NCBI GenBank assembly: GCA_020025655.1
Contig: JAHHRR010000013.1
Span: 1-45,292, forward strand
Reading direction: 5' to 3'
From: Oscillospiraceae bacterium
GTDB lineage: Bacteria; Bacillota; Clostridia; Oscillospirales; Oscillospiraceae
Length of the DNA stretch: 45,292 bases
In this document: positions 1-8,507 of the stretch, piece after piece
Layout of the letters: every line of letters begins with the position of its first letter
Numbering within the stretch: the first letter of the stretch is position 1
Notes under the pieces: model-generated
What the model was told of the DNA's origin: nothing
Seen by the model: the letters and a program-made list of their open reading frames with translations, nothing else
The model's database searches: none
Made by a program: the position numbers and the translations under genes

Positions 1-5
1 TCTGT

Positions 6-1508
6 TTAAATCTCCTTTGGAATAAGCAGCAGGCCTAAATCTGCGTTTTCTCCGTCGGGGTTCATAAGCTCGATACTCTCTACACTGGAATGATACCTTT
101 TTGCAAGCTCCCATATGCTTTCATTATCCCTGCGAACCATGCACAAGCCGGGGAATCTGGAGATATCATAGGCCTTATCATCCTGAAGCTCCAGCTCATC
201 CACGCAGCAGATTTCCCTCTGCTCATAGCTCTGGTAAGTGAATTCAAGCTGAGTCTTGCACATCAGATTCTCACCATTCGGCTTTACATCAAGCTCTGAA
301 ATTCTTCCGTCAAGGATTCGGGTGCTTACACTAAGGCTGTCATCTTCAATATTTATTATCCGTCTTGCAGAGGATAGCTTGCTGTCCTTTGTTCTGTACA
401 CAATGTCCAGATTTATAAGCGCAGTAATCTTTCCTTTATTTGCGCCTGCCTGAGAAATCGCCGCAAAAACAGCCAGAACATCCTCACAGTCGTCGGCAAT
501 ATTTACCTCTGTATCCTTGTCAATAATCCGTTTTTGAATAGGTGCAGCTTCATTCAGCTGAACAGACCTCATTTTGCAGACTGCCGGCATGGAATTACTG
601 TAAGCGTCCGCAATGTATGAAATTTTCTGTTTATTGCGTGCAACGAACTGCAATACTGCGTGCAGCTCTGCATCAAGGGCTTTCTCGCCGTTGATTGTGT
701 CTATCAGTTCATAGTAGGCAGAACTCATCTGAATAACAGCGGTAAATGTATCCATGTCTTCCTCGCCGCTGTCTATAATCTGGGAAAATGCCGAATTAAA
801 TCTTGTCCTTATGGGGTAATTTACATCATCCGATAAATAACAGCACTCTATGCTCAGACTGCCCTTAATGATTATTTTACTGCCGATATGCTGAGCATCA
901 TCTATTGAAAATTCAGGGTTCTGGAATAACAATTCTCTGGGGGCAGGTTTTTCAGACGGGAAGGCATACTGTTCATTCAGAGCAAAGCTCTTTTCGCTCA
1001 CATTACTTGCAAGCATTACTTCCGTACTGTCACACTTTGTATGTACAGCCTTTCGATGCTCCTGCGGAAGCTCAGTCTCGATGCTGACTGTTTCGGGTCT
1101 GAAGCAGCTCAGCTCTCCCATAATTTCAAATGTCACCGAGACTTTTCTGGGATTGAGTATCCGTGCTTCGGCATTATTGATCCTGAGGTTTATCTGTGAC
1201 AGAGTTTCTGCATCCATATCTCCGATTTCGTACTCTATTTCAAAATCTTTTTTGATATTCAGTGCAGAGATCTTATCTTCGCCTTCGGTTATGTACAGCA
1301 GGACAGCGCAGGCTTCGCCTGTGACCTTCACTCCCCTGCCGCTCACATCCTTACTTTTAAGAAGCACAGACGTGTGGACTGATGCGATTTTGCCGATATC
1401 ATCGTTTGTATCAGGTACAACACTGTCGCAGCTTTCCTGTACCCTCTTGAGCTGGTGGCTTACTTCTCTGTAAGTTCCCAGCATTTTATTTTCAAATTTT
1501 ATCTCCAT
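6..1508 (-). CDS. SipL-like SPOCS (DUF3794) and LysM domain sporulation protein
   Basis: A 500-residue protein with repeated SPOCS/DUF3794-type regions through its first 450 residues and a C-terminal LysM domain (about residues 450-500, beginning near PGLCMVRRDNESIWELAKRY). This is the architecture of SipL, the Clostridia protein that binds the coat scaffold ATPase SpoIVA at the forespore surface. An open frame extends 14 codons upstream, but the ATG at 1508 is preferred: it has an AAGGAG Shine-Dalgarno (1518-1523) nine bases upstream and gives the start MEIKFENKM. No signal peptide or membrane segment is seen. It lies 57 bases downstream of a 22-codon spoVM gene, which supports a coat-anchoring role. 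Family assignment is strong. Calling it the SipL orthologue rather than another SPOCS protein is inference. Confidence 0.85.
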   Translation of the reverse strand: MEIKFENKMLGTYREVSHQLKRVQESCDSVVPDTNDDIGKIASVHTSVLLKSKDVSGRGVKVTGEACAVLLYITEGEDKISALNIKKDFEIEYEIGDMDAETLSQINLRINNAEARILNPRKVSVTFEIMGELSCFRPETVSIETELPQEHRKAVHTKCDSTEVMLASNVSEKSFALNEQYAFPSEKPAPRELLFQNPEFSIDDAQHIGSKIIIKGSLSIECCYLSDDVNYPIRTRFNSAFSQIIDSGEEDMDTFTAVIQMSSAYYELIDTINGEKALDAELHAVLQFVARNKQKISYIADAYSNSMPAVCKMRSVQLNEAAPIQKRIIDKDTEVNIADDCEDVLAVFAAISQAGANKGKITALINLDIVYRTKDSKLSSARRIINIEDDSLSVSTRILDGRISELDVKPNGENLMCKTQLEFTYQSYEQREICCVDELELQDDKAYDISRFPGLCMVRRDNESIWELAKRYHSSVESIELMNPDGENADLGLLLIPKEI

Positions 1509-1565
1509 ATCAAAACGCTCCTTACTGTACAGTTTGTACAGCATATGCAAGGCAGGTCTTTGATA

Positions 1566-1634
1566 TTACTTTTTAGTATGCTTCTTAAAAAATACGCTAA
1601 GAAATCTAGGAAGTTTAAAAATATATACCTTCAT
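1566..1634 (-). CDS. spoVM: Stage V sporulation protein SpoVM (22 residues)
   Basis: A 22-codon ORF beginning MKVYIFKLPRFL and ending in TAA at 1566. It matches the start of Bacillus subtilis SpoVM (MKFYTIKLPKFL...), including Lys2, Tyr4, Lys7, Leu8, Pro9 and the Phe-Leu at 11-12. The remainder is short, hydrophobic then lysine-rich, as expected for an amphipathic helix. Pro9 is known to matter for SpoVM recognition of positively curved forespore membrane. The Shine-Dalgarno AAGGGAG (1643-1649) sits eight bases before the ATG. SpoVM tethers SpoIVA to the forespore; a SipL-like gene follows directly. In B. subtilis spoVM also lies just beyond prpC-prkC-rsgA, so the position is conserved. It is four residues shorter than the 26-residue Bacillus protein. 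It is easily missed by gene callers with length cut-offs. Confidence 0.88.
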   Translation of the reverse strand: MKVYIFKLPRFLSVFFKKHTKK

Positions 1635-1651
1635 GTAACTATCTCCCTTCC

Positions 1652-1804
1652 CTAGCAGCCCCTCATATGCCACAGGCCAAGTCCGATAAGCAATGCGGCA
1701 AATACGAACCACCAGAATTCAGTAGGCAGTATGAGCTTCATGATTATAATAACGCCTACGCAAATCGCAATATATCCCCACTTGTTCCGGCATCTCCTGC
1801 GCAT
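1652..1804 (-). CDS. Small membrane protein of unknown function (50 residues)
   Basis: A 50-residue ORF starting MRRRCRNKWGY: a very basic N-terminus followed by one long or two short hydrophobic segments (about residues 12-45) containing PTEFWWFVFA, and ending HMRGC. The ATG at 1804 is chosen over a TTG 33 bases upstream because of the G-rich stretch just before it, although that Shine-Dalgarno is weak. The stop is 17 bases before the spoVM start and the gene follows rsgA by about 70 bases, so it is probably cotranscribed with them. I do not recognise the family. Its place next to spoVM suggests, without proving, a sporulation or membrane role. Confidence 0.6.
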   Translation of the reverse strand: MRRRCRNKWGYIAICVGVIIIMKLILPTEFWWFVFAALLIGLGLWHMRGC

Positions 1805-1872
1805 GGAAAACCGCCCCCCGCGTATAATGTATTCCAATCCATTATACGCAGAGAGCGGTAATTTGAGACTGT

Positions 1873-2754
1873 TTATTTAAGTTCCCATGACTTATGCTGA
1901 GCACTCAGCTCATAAAGTCTTACATATGAATCATATCTGCTTTGTGAAATCTCGCCTTTTTCAAGAGCTTCTCTCACAGCGCAGCCAGGTTCTTTCAGAT
2001 GAGCGCAGTTATTAAACCTGCACTTGCCTATGTACGGTCTGAAATCAATAAAATCATACTGAAGCTCCTCCTTGGGAATTACATTCATCATCTCAATATC
2101 AAATGAAGCAAATCCCGGAGTATCGACCACATAGGTATCCTCACCCAGAGAATACAGTTCAACGTGTCTTGTAGTGTGGCGGCCTCTGCCCAGCTTTTCA
2201 CTGACCTCGCCCACAGGGATATTTACCCCCGGTAAAAGCACATTCAAAATGCTGGACTTGCCTACGCCTGAATTGCCGGTAAAGGCAGAAATTTTGCCTT
2301 TGATTTCATTTCTCAGCTCTTCCACACCTTCGCCGGTTTTGGCGCTGACCGGAATGACCTTGTAGCCTGCAAGCTCAAAAATATTGCAGAGCTCTTTTCC
2401 CTCATCAATATCCGTCTTGTTGACACAGACTATAAGCTCACAGTCTGCATCTTCTGCAATAACTGAAACTCTGTCGATCAGGAACGGATCGGTGACGGGA
2501 TTTGTATTGGCTGCAATGAACACAAGGCAGTCAATATTTGCAACTGAAGGCCTTATAAAGAAATTTTTTCTTTCCTCCAGTTTATCAATGCGTCCTTTGC
2601 CATGGGCATCAATGCTGCACTGTACCTTATCACCTACAAGCGGTGAAGTGCCGTCCATACGAAAGCGGCCTCTGGCTTTGCATTCAAGAACGCCGTCAGC
2701 AGTCTGAACGTAGTAAAACCCGCTCAGTGCTTTTATTATAACATTCTCTCTCAT
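1873..2754 (-). CDS. rsgA: Ribosome small subunit-dependent GTPase A
   Basis: RsgA (YloQ/CpgA) is a circularly permuted GTPase that binds the 30S subunit and helps its late assembly. The 293 residues are typical of the family. An N-terminal OB-fold (about 1-65) is followed by the G domain in permuted order: G4 NKTD at 112-115 comes before the P-loop GNSGVGKSS at 160-168, with DTPGF further on. The C-terminal zinc-binding segment has CRFNNCAHLKEPGC. The start ATG overlaps the prkC stop by one base (TGATG), so the two are translationally coupled. RsgA is a known PrkC substrate in B. subtilis, which fits the neighbourhood. Confidence 0.96.
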   Translation of the reverse strand: MRENVIIKALSGFYYVQTADGVLECKARGRFRMDGTSPLVGDKVQCSIDAHGKGRIDKLEERKNFFIRPSVANIDCLVFIAANTNPVTDPFLIDRVSVIAEDADCELIVCVNKTDIDEGKELCNIFELAGYKVIPVSAKTGEGVEELRNEIKGKISAFTGNSGVGKSSILNVLLPGVNIPVGEVSEKLGRGRHTTRHVELYSLGEDTYVVDTPGFASFDIEMMNVIPKEELQYDFIDFRPYIGKCRFNNCAHLKEPGCAVREALEKGEISQSRYDSYVRLYELSAQHKSWELK

Positions 2755-4424
2755 CAGCCCTCCGGTCCGCTTGAAACCGTAAGGGTAATACGGCTGTGTT
2801 CGTCAACGTCTGTAAATGCATCAATATTCTGAGCAACTACTGTTCCACGCATAACATCGGCAGTAACACGCTCAGAACCGCCATAACTCAGTCCGCTGCT
2901 TTCTATCTGAGAGATTGCAGCTTCTTCCGGCAGACCTATAAGGTTAGGCATGGACACTGTATTAAGCTCAGTTCCCACGCTTACAGTCAGATATACAGTA
3001 GAACCGGTGCTTATTTCCTCGCCTATTGCAGGCTGAGCTGAAATTACACAGTCCTGAGTTACAGAATCAGAGATACTGTTTTCAATTTCAACATAGAAAC
3101 CTGACTGCTTAAGCAGTGCGCTGGCTTCTCTGTAATCCATGTTGCTCACATCCGGTACCGGAACAAGAGTTGCACCGGAGCTTACAGTAAGCTCCACATT
3201 AACTCCTCCGGGGCTCAGCATCATGCTTCTGCCGCTGTTAGGAGTCTGACTCAGAACTACTCCCGGTTCGCTCTCCGTGTCTACAACAAACGTAACCTGG
3301 AAGCTGTAAACTGAGTTGAATTCAGGGTCATTTAAAAGCTGTTCGTAATTTCTGCCTGTGAAATCCGGCAGATTTATTCTTTCAGCCGGTGAGAATATAT
3401 CCTCAAGCCAGAACCTCCAGAGGAACGAGAACAGGCCTAATCCGACAGCCATTACGGCAAAGCAGCCCAGAAGGAAGCTTACTTTTGAAGCCGCTTTACG
3501 ATTTTCATGTAGTTTCTGCCTATCCATCTGTTTAGCTTTGCGTTTTTCCTTTCTCTCTTCAGCCTCGAGAGCCTCTTCATCTGATACAGTCTGAGACTGG
3601 ATAAAGGCTTCCATATCATTGTACATTTCGTTTGCAGACTGATAGCGCTCATCAAGATCAGCGCACATAGCCTTTAAGGTGATGTACTCAACCTGCTCGG
3701 GAATATCAGGAATTTTGCTCTTCATAGGTGCCGGCTGAGCATTCATATGCTGTACAGCAATCTCACCCAGAGTTTCACCGTTATAAGGCTTCTCTCCTGT
3801 GAGCATTTCGTACATCACAACACCAAGAGAGTAAATATCACTTCTGGCATCAGGGCATTCGCCTCTTGCCTGCTCGGGTGCAATATAATGAATTGAACCG
3901 ATTGCCTGACCGGTATCCTCATAAATTTCGTTTTCAAGGGCTGCAATGCCAAAGTCACCGACTTTAACAGTGCCGTCACGCAGCAGCATGATGTTCTGGG
4001 GTTTAATATCTCTGTGGATAATTCCTCGCTCATGTGCATGAGAGAGTGCCTGAGCGATCTGCTTTGCAAAGTGCAGAGCTTCATGCCATTCCAGAGCGCC
4101 CTTCTTTTCCATATACTGTTTAAGGGTAATGCCGTTTACAAGTTCCATGACTATGTATTCAATGGCATCATTGTGGCTCACATCATAAACAGCCACGATA
4201 TTGGGATGTGACAGCATAGCAACTGCATGAGATTCTGCGCAGAATCTGCGTCTGACTTCCTCATCCGCTGCCAGATCATCACGCATAATCTTAACTGCCA
4301 CGTATCGGTCAAGTCTGTGACAGAGGGCCTTGTATACAACGGCCATTCCGCCCTCGCCTATGCGCTCAATGATCTCATACCTGTCATCAAGCATCATACC
4401 AATGTATTTATCATTGTTATCCAT
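2754..4424 (-). CDS. prkC: PASTA-domain serine/threonine kinase PrkC
   Basis: A eukaryotic-type membrane kinase of 556 residues. The cytoplasmic kinase domain (about 15-275) has the glycine loop GEGGMAVVY, Lys45 in VAVKIM, catalytic Asp139 in HRDIKPQN and Asp157 in DFG. A basic juxtamembrane stretch precedes a single membrane helix (about 315-340). Three extracellular PASTA repeats follow (starting near NLPDFTG, VPVPDVSN and VSMPNLIG); PASTA domains bind muropeptides or lipid II. It signals cell-wall state and growth or germination. It lies between its phosphatase prpC (20 bases upstream) and rsgA. Start chosen from GGAG seven bases before the ATG. Confidence 0.96.
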   Translation of the reverse strand: MDNNDKYIGMMLDDRYEIIERIGEGGMAVVYKALCHRLDRYVAVKIMRDDLAADEEVRRRFCAESHAVAMLSHPNIVAVYDVSHNDAIEYIVMELVNGITLKQYMEKKGALEWHEALHFAKQIAQALSHAHERGIIHRDIKPQNIMLLRDGTVKVGDFGIAALENEIYEDTGQAIGSIHYIAPEQARGECPDARSDIYSLGVVMYEMLTGEKPYNGETLGEIAVQHMNAQPAPMKSKIPDIPEQVEYITLKAMCADLDERYQSANEMYNDMEAFIQSQTVSDEEALEAEERKEKRKAKQMDRQKLHENRKAASKVSFLLGCFAVMAVGLGLFSFLWRFWLEDIFSPAERINLPDFTGRNYEQLLNDPEFNSVYSFQVTFVVDTESEPGVVLSQTPNSGRSMMLSPGGVNVELTVSSGATLVPVPDVSNMDYREASALLKQSGFYVEIENSISDSVTQDCVISAQPAIGEEISTGSTVYLTVSVGTELNTVSMPNLIGLPEEAAISQIESSGLSYGGSERVTADVMRGTVVAQNIDAFTDVDEHSRITLTVSSGPEG

Positions 4425-4444
4425 TTTAGTCTCCGTTCACAGCG

Positions 4445-5191
4445 TTATTTCATAACCGCAACCACTGTCACGTTATCTCTGGCGCCTCTGTTCAGGGCTT
4501 TGCTCAAAAGCGCACCGCAGAGAAGTTCAGGTTCCGGATACTCCTCAACGTAGTCGAGCATTTCAAAATCACTTATAGTGTTTGAAAGGCCGTCTGAGCA
4601 GAGAAGAAGCATATCTCCGCTCTGAAGTTTAAATTCAAAATAGTCTGCGTTAACTTTAGGTTCAGAACCCAATGCTCTTGTAATAACATTTTTCTGCGGA
4701 TGGACCTTAGCCTGCTCTCTTGTAATTACGCCGCATTCCAAAAGCTCTTCAACCAGTGAATGATCTCTGGTTATCTGGTAAATGCTGTGTGAGCGTCGGG
4801 AAATATGGTATGCCCTGCTGTCCCCCACATTTATAATATAACCGCTGCCGTCAGTCTTAATCACTCCGCCTACTATTGTAGTGCCCATACCGTTAAACTG
4901 TTCATCAAACTGGGAATATTCATATGCAACAGTATTTGCCTCGGAACAGGCGTCCTTCAGAATTTTCTGATAGTCAGGAGCTTTTTTTATTCTGGAATTC
5001 AGCTTTGCAAAAACCTCGGAAACGAAAGCCTTGTTTGCCAGATGGCTTGCAAGCCCCCCTGCCTTGGCTCCTCCCATTCCGTCACAAAGGCCGACAATCA
5101 GGCAGTCCTTAGCCTCTACTTTTTTGATTATGAAACTGTCCTGGTTATCTTTCCTGACTTTGCCTTTGTCAGTAATACCGAAACTTTTCAT
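4445..5191 (-). CDS. prpC: PP2C-type Ser/Thr protein phosphatase
   Basis: A 248-residue metal-dependent PPM/PP2C phosphatase, the partner that removes phosphate from PrkC and its substrates. Visible motifs are RKDNQD (13-18), DGMGG (37-41), GMGTTIVGG, NVGDSRAY, LLLCSDGLSN and a terminal DNVTVVAV; these contain the aspartates that hold the two Mn/Mg ions. No membrane segment, so it is cytoplasmic. It sits between rlmN and prkC, the standard Firmicutes order. A GAGGAA site lies immediately upstream of the ATG. Confidence 0.95.
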   Translation of the reverse strand: MKSFGITDKGKVRKDNQDSFIIKKVEAKDCLIVGLCDGMGGAKAGGLASHLANKAFVSEVFAKLNSRIKKAPDYQKILKDACSEANTVAYEYSQFDEQFNGMGTTIVGGVIKTDGSGYIINVGDSRAYHISRRSHSIYQITRDHSLVEELLECGVITREQAKVHPQKNVITRALGSEPKVNADYFEFKLQSGDMLLLCSDGLSNTISDFEMLDYVEEYPEPELLCGALLSKALNRGARDNVTVVAVMK

Positions 5192-5216
5192 ATGTTCCTC
5201 GCTTTATCTATAAGGC

Positions 5217-6251
5217 TTAGCCTTGTATCTTCTGAATCTTGCGTCGGAGCTGTCCGCAGGAAGCATCAACATCGCTTCCAAGCTTACGTCTGACAGTGAC
5301 GTTAACTCCGGCTTCCTCGAGTATTTTTATAAATGCTCTCATATGTCCGGGGGTAGTGGGCTTGAATTGTCTTTCTTCTACATGGTTGAGAGGAATAAGG
5401 TTTACGTGGGCACCGACCATATTGGCTCTCTTAGCCAGAAGCTTTGCATGATATTCAGAGTCATTAACTCCATCAATCATAGCGTATTCAAAGGAAATAC
5501 GTCTGCCTGTTCTGTCATAGTACCGCTTGCAGCAGCGCATAAGCTCATCCACGCCTCTTGAGCGGTTTGCAGGCATAATTTTGGATCTGGTTTCGTCATC
5601 AGGTGCATGAAGAGAAACAGTAAGAGTAATCTGGAGGTTTTCATCTGCCAGCTTATCAAACATCTCTGTAATTCCGCAGGTTGAGAGGGTAATATGTCTC
5701 ATACCTATGTTCATACCCTTGGGATGATTTACAAGATGCAGGAAGCGCATCACGTTATCAAAGTTATCAAGCGGTTCTCCAATGCCCATAAGAACTATAT
5801 TGGAAATATGTTTGCCGGAATCAAGCTCTGAGTATAAAACCTCATCCAGAATCTCAGACGGCTCAAGAGAACGAACAAGTCCGCCGATTGTTGAAGCGCA
5901 GAAGGCGCATCCCTGACGGCATCCAACCTGACATGAAACGCAGATAGTATTGCCGTATTCGTAGCTCATTACAACAGTCTCGACGGCATTTCCGTCTTTA
6001 AGTTCCCAAAGATATTTAATTGTGCCGTCATATTCCGAAACCTGCTTTGAAAGCACCTTCGGTTTATACAGAGTGTAACGCTCCTTGAGTTTTTCTCTCA
6101 GAGACTTTGAGAGATTGGTCATCTCGTCAAAATCTCTTACGCCCTTGGTGAGCCAGTTAAAGACCTGTCCGGCTCTGTATTTTGCTTCCCCCATCTCGAC
6201 GAAATCTTTTTCGATTTCCTCAGGAAGCATAGACAGAATATCAATTCCCAT
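5217..6251 (-). CDS. rlmN: Dual-specificity rRNA/tRNA adenine C2 methyltransferase RlmN
   Basis: A radical-SAM enzyme that methylates C2 of A2503 in 23S rRNA (and A37 of some tRNAs). The 344 residues carry the iron-sulfur motif CX3CX2C at Cys111, Cys115 and Cys118, and the C-terminal methyl-carrying cysteine Cys332 in DASCGQL. The N-terminal helical RNA-binding domain is present (1-95). The start overlaps the rsmB stop by one base (TAATG), so it is coupled to another rRNA methyltransferase. The methyl-accepting cysteine pair and the GEPLDNFDNV motif favour RlmN over its relative Cfr. Confidence 0.96.
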   Translation of the reverse strand: MGIDILSMLPEEIEKDFVEMGEAKYRAGQVFNWLTKGVRDFDEMTNLSKSLREKLKERYTLYKPKVLSKQVSEYDGTIKYLWELKDGNAVETVVMSYEYGNTICVSCQVGCRQGCAFCASTIGGLVRSLEPSEILDEVLYSELDSGKHISNIVLMGIGEPLDNFDNVMRFLHLVNHPKGMNIGMRHITLSTCGITEMFDKLADENLQITLTVSLHAPDDETRSKIMPANRSRGVDELMRCCKRYYDRTGRRISFEYAMIDGVNDSEYHAKLLAKRANMVGAHVNLIPLNHVEERQFKPTTPGHMRAFIKILEEAGVNVTVRRKLGSDVDASCGQLRRKIQKIQG

Positions 6252-7570
6252 TACTTTATCCTTCTCATTCTGGCTGCAAAGAAGCCGTCACAGCCGTCTG
6301 TATTGGGCCAGAATGTATACATACCGTTTACTGATTTTATCTCTCCGGCTGTAAATTCAACAGCCTGAAAATCGGGATTTTCCTTAAGGAAATTCTCGAC
6401 TATATCTTCATTTTCACATTTTAAAACTGTGCAGGTGGAATAAATAAGCCAGCCCTCAGGCTTAACATACTCTGCCAGAGTATGTAGTATATCCTTCTGA
6501 ATCTGGGGCAGATTGGCAATTTCTTTTTCGTCTTTCTGCCTTATTTCAGGTTTTTTGCCTATAACGCCAAGGCCGGAACACGGTACATCCGCAATAACAA
6601 GATCAAACGCCTTTTTCAGGCTTTCGTCAGGCTTTCTGGCATCATTTGCTCTTGTACTGATGATCTCAATACCGAGCCGTTCGGCACCCGCTTCAATAAG
6701 TGAAAGCTTTTTTTCATGGATATCGCAGGACAGAATGCTGCCCTTATTATCCATATTTATTGCAGATGCAAAGGACTTTCCTCCCGGTGCGGCACACGCA
6801 TCAAGAACTTTCATGCCCGGCTTTGCCTCCGCAATCTCAGCTGCTATGCGTGCAGCCCTGTCCTGAACGTAAAACAGGCCTTCCTCAAAGCCCGGCAGCC
6901 TGCTTACATTTCCGCCTTTAAGCTCAAGGCAGCCCACGGGCCACTGATTTTCAGTGTACGGAATTTCTGCCTCATCAAGCATCTTCATGTATGCTTCGGG
7001 GCTGATTTTCAGTCTGTTAACCTGAATATTCAGCGGAGACGGCTCGTTATTCTCCCGCAGGAAGGCCTCTGCAAAGTCATATCCTTTTTCTTCAATAATA
7101 CGCTCTGCAAGCCACTGCGGATGGCTGTATCTCACGCTAAGGTATTTTGCTGAGCCTTTACCCGGAATTTCCGGCAGGTTTTCCTTATTCTCGGCAATTC
7201 TTCGCAGTATGGCGTTTACAAGTCCGGAAGCTCTTGAATATCCGGATTTCTTGCTAAGCGCAACACTCTCGTTTACAGCTGCGCTCTCGGGAATTTTATC
7301 CATGAACAGCAGCTGATATGCACCCAGGCGCAGAACATCTCTAAGTTTAGGCTCCAGCTTAGTGCCGCCCCTGCGGTACAGATCAATATAATAATCCAGA
7401 AAACTGCTGTTTTGCAGTACACCTAAGCAAAGTCGGGAGGCCAAAGCCGCCTCACGTCTGTCCAGTTCATATTTTCTTATGAGTTTGTCAATAGCTTCAC
7501 CCGACCATGCACCGTCTTTGCGGCATCTCTGCAAAGCAGTAAGGGCAGCTTCTCTCCCGCTAATCTGCAT
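6251..7570 (-). CDS. rsmB: 16S rRNA (cytosine-967-C5) methyltransferase RsmB
   Basis: A 439-residue SAM-dependent m5C methyltransferase. It has an N-terminal NusB-like RNA-binding domain (about 1-130) and a C-terminal Rossmann domain with the SAM motif VLDACAAPGGKS. The two cysteines used in m5C chemistry are in DVPCSGLG and YSTCTV. Length and domain order match RsmB (YloM). It overlaps fmt upstream and rlmN downstream by one base each, so the three are translated as a coupled set. Confidence 0.95.
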   Translation of the reverse strand: MQISGREAALTALQRCRKDGAWSGEAIDKLIRKYELDRREAALASRLCLGVLQNSSFLDYYIDLYRRGGTKLEPKLRDVLRLGAYQLLFMDKIPESAAVNESVALSKKSGYSRASGLVNAILRRIAENKENLPEIPGKGSAKYLSVRYSHPQWLAERIIEEKGYDFAEAFLRENNEPSPLNIQVNRLKISPEAYMKMLDEAEIPYTENQWPVGCLELKGGNVSRLPGFEEGLFYVQDRAARIAAEIAEAKPGMKVLDACAAPGGKSFASAINMDNKGSILSCDIHEKKLSLIEAGAERLGIEIISTRANDARKPDESLKKAFDLVIADVPCSGLGVIGKKPEIRQKDEKEIANLPQIQKDILHTLAEYVKPEGWLIYSTCTVLKCENEDIVENFLKENPDFQAVEFTAGEIKSVNGMYTFWPNTDGCDGFFAARMRRIK

Positions 7571-8493
7571 TATTCCTCAACCTTTATCTTGTGCCCTCTG
7601 AGGAAATCCGCTGCTTTCATGCGCTTCTTTCCGGGGGCCTGAATTTCTGTAATCATGATGGTTTTGCCCTCGGCACAGGCAATTTCTATACCATCGTTTC
7701 CGGTGGATACAACAGCACCGGGCTGTTTTTTGCTTGTATGCTCAGTATACTCAGCATCAAACACTCTGTAAGTTTTGCCTTCCAGCTCCATAGTGGCAAC
7801 AGGCCACGGCTGAAGGCCGTAAATCCATTTCATAACCTCTCTGGGGCTGCGGTTAAAATCAATGGGGCTTATAGACTTGTCAAGAGTTGAAACATAGCTT
7901 GCCTTGCTGTGATCCTGCGGAACTCTTGGAGCTGTACCTGCTTCAATATCTCTCAGAGTCTTTGCAAGGAGATCTGCACCCATGTACATAAGTCTGTCGA
8001 AGAGTTCACCGGATGTCTCTTTCTCGCCGATTTCTGTCTCTGCGGTGTAAATAACATCACCTGTATCCATATCATGTCCCAGATACATCGTGCTGACACC
8101 TGTAACCTTATCGCCGTTCAGAACAGCCCACTGAATAGGAGCTGCACCTCTGTACTTGGGCAGCAGTGAGCCATGTACATTTATAGCGCCGTATTTAGGC
8201 AGAGCCAGAATATCATCAGGCAGAATTCTGCCATAAGCAACTACAACCAGAATATCAGGATTTAATGCCTTAATCTGCTCATAGGCTGTACCGTCACGCA
8301 TTTTAGTCGGCTGATAAACAGGCAGATTATGCTCAAGTGCCAGAGTCTTTACAGGAGAAAAGCTCATCTCCATACCTCTGCCCTTGGGTTTATCAGGCTG
8401 AGTAAATACAGCTGCTACATCGAATTTATCGTCCAGAAGCTTCTGGAGTGAGGCTGCCGCAAAATCCGGCGTGCCCATAAAAACTATTCGCAT
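7570..8493 (-). CDS. fmt: Methionyl-tRNA formyltransferase
   Basis: Transfers a formyl group from 10-formyl-tetrahydrofolate to initiator Met-tRNA. The 307 residues contain the catalytic region INVHGSLLPKYRGAAPIQ (Asn105, His107) and Asp143 in HDMDTGD, then a C-terminal OB-like tRNA-binding domain. It starts with MRIVFMGTPDFA, typical for the family, behind a GGAGGG site. Peptide deformylase, which reverses this modification on nascent proteins, is the gene just upstream. Confidence 0.97.
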   Translation of the reverse strand: MRIVFMGTPDFAAASLQKLLDDKFDVAAVFTQPDKPKGRGMEMSFSPVKTLALEHNLPVYQPTKMRDGTAYEQIKALNPDILVVVAYGRILPDDILALPKYGAINVHGSLLPKYRGAAPIQWAVLNGDKVTGVSTMYLGHDMDTGDVIYTAETEIGEKETSGELFDRLMYMGADLLAKTLRDIEAGTAPRVPQDHSKASYVSTLDKSISPIDFNRSPREVMKWIYGLQPWPVATMELEGKTYRVFDAEYTEHTSKKQPGAVVSTGNDGIEIACAEGKTIMITEIQAPGKKRMKAADFLRGHKIKVEE

Positions 8494-8507
8494 ATATTCC
8501 CTCCGGA

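Noticed and set aside
1575..1580. CATACT on the minus strand before sipL, resembling a sporulation sigma factor -10
   Set aside because: It falls inside spoVM codons and no matching -35 is found at the right distance.
1841..1846. TATAAT-like sequence upstream of the 50-residue membrane protein gene
   Set aside because: No acceptable -35 box lies 16-18 bases upstream, and cotranscription with rsgA explains expression, so it was not called a promoter.
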